Below the pieces are notes generated by a model. The model saw nothing but the letters and a program-made list of their open reading frames with translations. It did not search any database and was not told the origin of the DNA. Positions 7,705-8,192 of a DNA stretch of 8,192 nucleotides are shown in pieces. Location: contig CAYRFV010000254.1 of the NCBI GenBank assembly GCA_964423545.1, positions 1 to 8,192 of the forward strand. The letters are read 5' to 3'. The translations under genes were made by a program, and so were the position numbers. Origin of the DNA: JALOOE01 sp964423545 (lineage in GTDB: Bacteria > Chloroflexota > Anaerolineae > CG2-30-64-16). Each line of letters starts with the position of its first letter. The first letter of the stretch is position 1.

Positions 7705-7730
7705 ACTTACTTTCGTAAGTAAAGAAAGTA
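7705..7730. promoter_or_regulatory. Candidate ROK operator (nested palindromes)
   Basis: Two perfect inverted repeats overlap here: TACTTTC (7708-7714) with GAAAGTA (7724-7730) across 9 bases, and ACTTAC (7705-7710) with GTAAGT (7715-7720) across 4 bases. The AT-rich block stands out from its GC-rich surroundings. It covers part of the -10 and the expected start point of the minus-strand promoter, a position where binding would block transcription. ROK repressors such as XylR and NagC bind AT-rich inverted repeats of about this size, so the adjacent ROK protein is the natural candidate. Binding is inferred. Confidence 0.65.
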
Positions 7731-7755
7731 TACGTCGATCTCCTGCGGATGTCAA
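7727..7755 (-). promoter_or_regulatory. Predicted sigma-70-type promoter of the ROK-dehydratase-oxidoreductase-transporter operon
   Basis: On the minus strand a perfect TTGACA (7755-7750) is followed by a 17-base spacer and TATACT (7732-7727). Transcription would start near 7720, giving a leader of about 37 bases to the ATG at 7682. The -10 lies within the candidate ROK operator. No other convincing promoter was seen within the operon. Confidence 0.7.
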
Positions 7756-7780
7756 CTTCCGAAAACGCCGTTAGCATGTT

Positions 7781-7809
7781 TTGACACGATTCCCGACTGC
7801 GTGTACCAT
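7781..7809 (+). promoter_or_regulatory. Predicted sigma-70-type promoter of the L-rhamnose mutarotase gene
   Basis: A perfect TTGACA (7781-7786) is followed by a 17-base spacer and TACCAT (7804-7809), a moderate -10. Transcription would start near 7816, leaving a leader of about 100 bases before the mutarotase ATG. Its -35 box lies 25 bases from the -35 of the divergent operon promoter, so one regulator could act on both. Confidence 0.55.
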
Positions 7810-7863
7810 CGCATCAGCATGAGCGCTCGCCCACGTCGAATCAGGCATTTCCTCGTCGGCACA

Positions 7864-7888
7864 CCGCCGGCATGCCGGCGGCATGCCG
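7864..7888. repeat. GC-rich perfect palindrome and repeated GGCATGCC boxes in mutarotase leader
   Basis: Positions 7864-7881 form an uninterrupted 18-base palindrome centred on CATG. The core CGGCATGCCG, itself a palindrome, occurs at 7868-7877 and again at 7879-7888, one helical turn (11 bases) apart. It lies about 25 bases upstream of the mutarotase ribosome site, in the predicted leader. It could be a protein-binding site or fold as an RNA hairpin; the sequence does not decide between them. Confidence 0.5.
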
Positions 7889-7917
7889 ATTAAAGCAGTT
7901 CCCACAGGAGTCAGGTG

Positions 7918-8192
7918 ATGCAGCGCCACGGCCAAATCATCGGGATCAGACCAGAGAAGCTGGACGAGTACAAGCGCTATCATGGAGCGGTCTGGCCCGC
8001 GGTTCTCGCGATGATCCATCAGTGCAACATCCGTAACTACACCATCTTCCACAAGGACGGCCTCCTTTTCGCCTACTTCGAGTATGTTGGCGACGATTTC
8101 GCCGCGGACATGGCCAAGATGGCGGCTGATCCGAAGACGAGGGTTGGACCAGCCGGAGCGGGTTACGTTTGGGGGCGCGGCGGGTTACGTTT
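7918..8192 (+). CDS. rhaM: L-rhamnose mutarotase (RhaM/YiiL-like), 3' end beyond window and possibly disrupted
   Basis: Small cytoplasmic enzyme that interconverts the alpha and beta anomers of L-rhamnose, or a related sugar, so that downstream enzymes receive the right form. Ninety-one codons are visible. The family pattern is clear: EYKRYHGAVWP places Y18, H22 and W26 at the same positions as the active-site residues of E. coli RhaM, followed by NYTIFHKDGLLFAYFEY (40-56) and MAADPKTR (68-75). From residue 76 the protein reads VGPAGAGYVWGRGG instead of the expected aromatic RWW-like helix, and the DNA becomes a G-rich repeat, so the gene may be broken or joined to foreign sequence. The start is supported by AGGAG 7 bases upstream of ATG. 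It is transcribed divergently from the operon and shares its regulatory region. Confidence 0.85.
   Translation, partial: MQRHGQIIGIRPEKLDEYKRYHGAVWPAVLAMIHQCNIRNYTIFHKDGLLFAYFEYVGDDFAADMAKMAADPKTRVGPAGAGYVWGRGGLR
8158..8192. repeat. G-rich direct repeat at the window edge (22-base period)
   Basis: The 13-base sequence GCGGGTTACGTTT occurs at 8158-8170 and again at 8180-8192, separated by 9 bases of mostly G and C, so at least one and a half units of a 22-base period are visible. It lies where the mutarotase frame should encode its conserved C-terminus. It may be the beginning of a dispersed or tandem repeat, or an assembly artefact at a contig end. Confidence 0.6.

Noticed and set aside
7771..8052. 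Minus-strand open frame of 93 codons opposite the mutarotase start and its promoter
   Set aside because: The plus-strand mutarotase has a good ribosome site and family residues; the antisense frame has neither.

Overview
The window is a GC-rich (roughly 60 percent) bacterial carbohydrate-catabolism locus. Six genes run on the minus strand, and one gene, cut by the window edge, diverges on the plus strand. The best guess for the source is a member of the Chloroflexota. This is an inference from style, not a proven assignment: the solute-binding lipoprotein has a twin-arginine signal followed by a long Ala/Pro/Thr linker with AAEPTK repeats, and FAD oxidoreductases, ROK regulators and CUT1 transporters of this type are common there.

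Layout on the minus strand, read 5' to 3' (right to left): a ROK-family repressor (7682-6393); a DgoD-like enolase-superfamily sugar-acid dehydratase (6396-5212), whose start overlaps the repressor stop as ATGA; an FAD-dependent oxidoreductase with a long C-terminal beta-rich region (5183-2841); a Tat-exported lipoprotein solute-binding protein (2788-1349); and two CUT1-type ABC permeases (1272-352 and 350-1), the second cut by the window edge. Gaps are -4, 28, 52, 76 and 1 bases, and most genes have a strong Shine-Dalgarno, so this reads as one operon. Two perfect inverted repeats flank the solute-binding-protein gene (2819-2841 before it, 1289-1330 after it). They look like devices that set its expression relative to its neighbours.

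The 235-base region 7683-7917 separates the operon from a plus-strand L-rhamnose mutarotase gene (7918 to the edge). It holds a near-consensus promoter on each strand, with the two -35 boxes closest together, and a nested palindrome over the -10 and start of the operon promoter that is a good candidate operator for the ROK protein. The mutarotase leader also carries an 18-base perfect GC-rich palindrome.

A working model is that a sugar or sugar acid (or a short oligomer containing one) is bound outside the cell by the lipoprotein and imported by the two permeases with an ATPase encoded elsewhere. The mutarotase, oxidoreductase and dehydratase then process it, and the ROK protein shuts the locus off when the sugar is absent. 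The substrate is not determined. The mutarotase hints at L-rhamnose or a similar deoxy or uronic sugar, whereas the dehydratase motifs resemble D-galactonate dehydratase. At the extreme right the mutarotase reading frame departs from its family and runs into a G-rich 22-base-period repeat, suggesting a disrupted gene or an assembly edge. No RNA genes, CRISPR array or insertion sequence were found.
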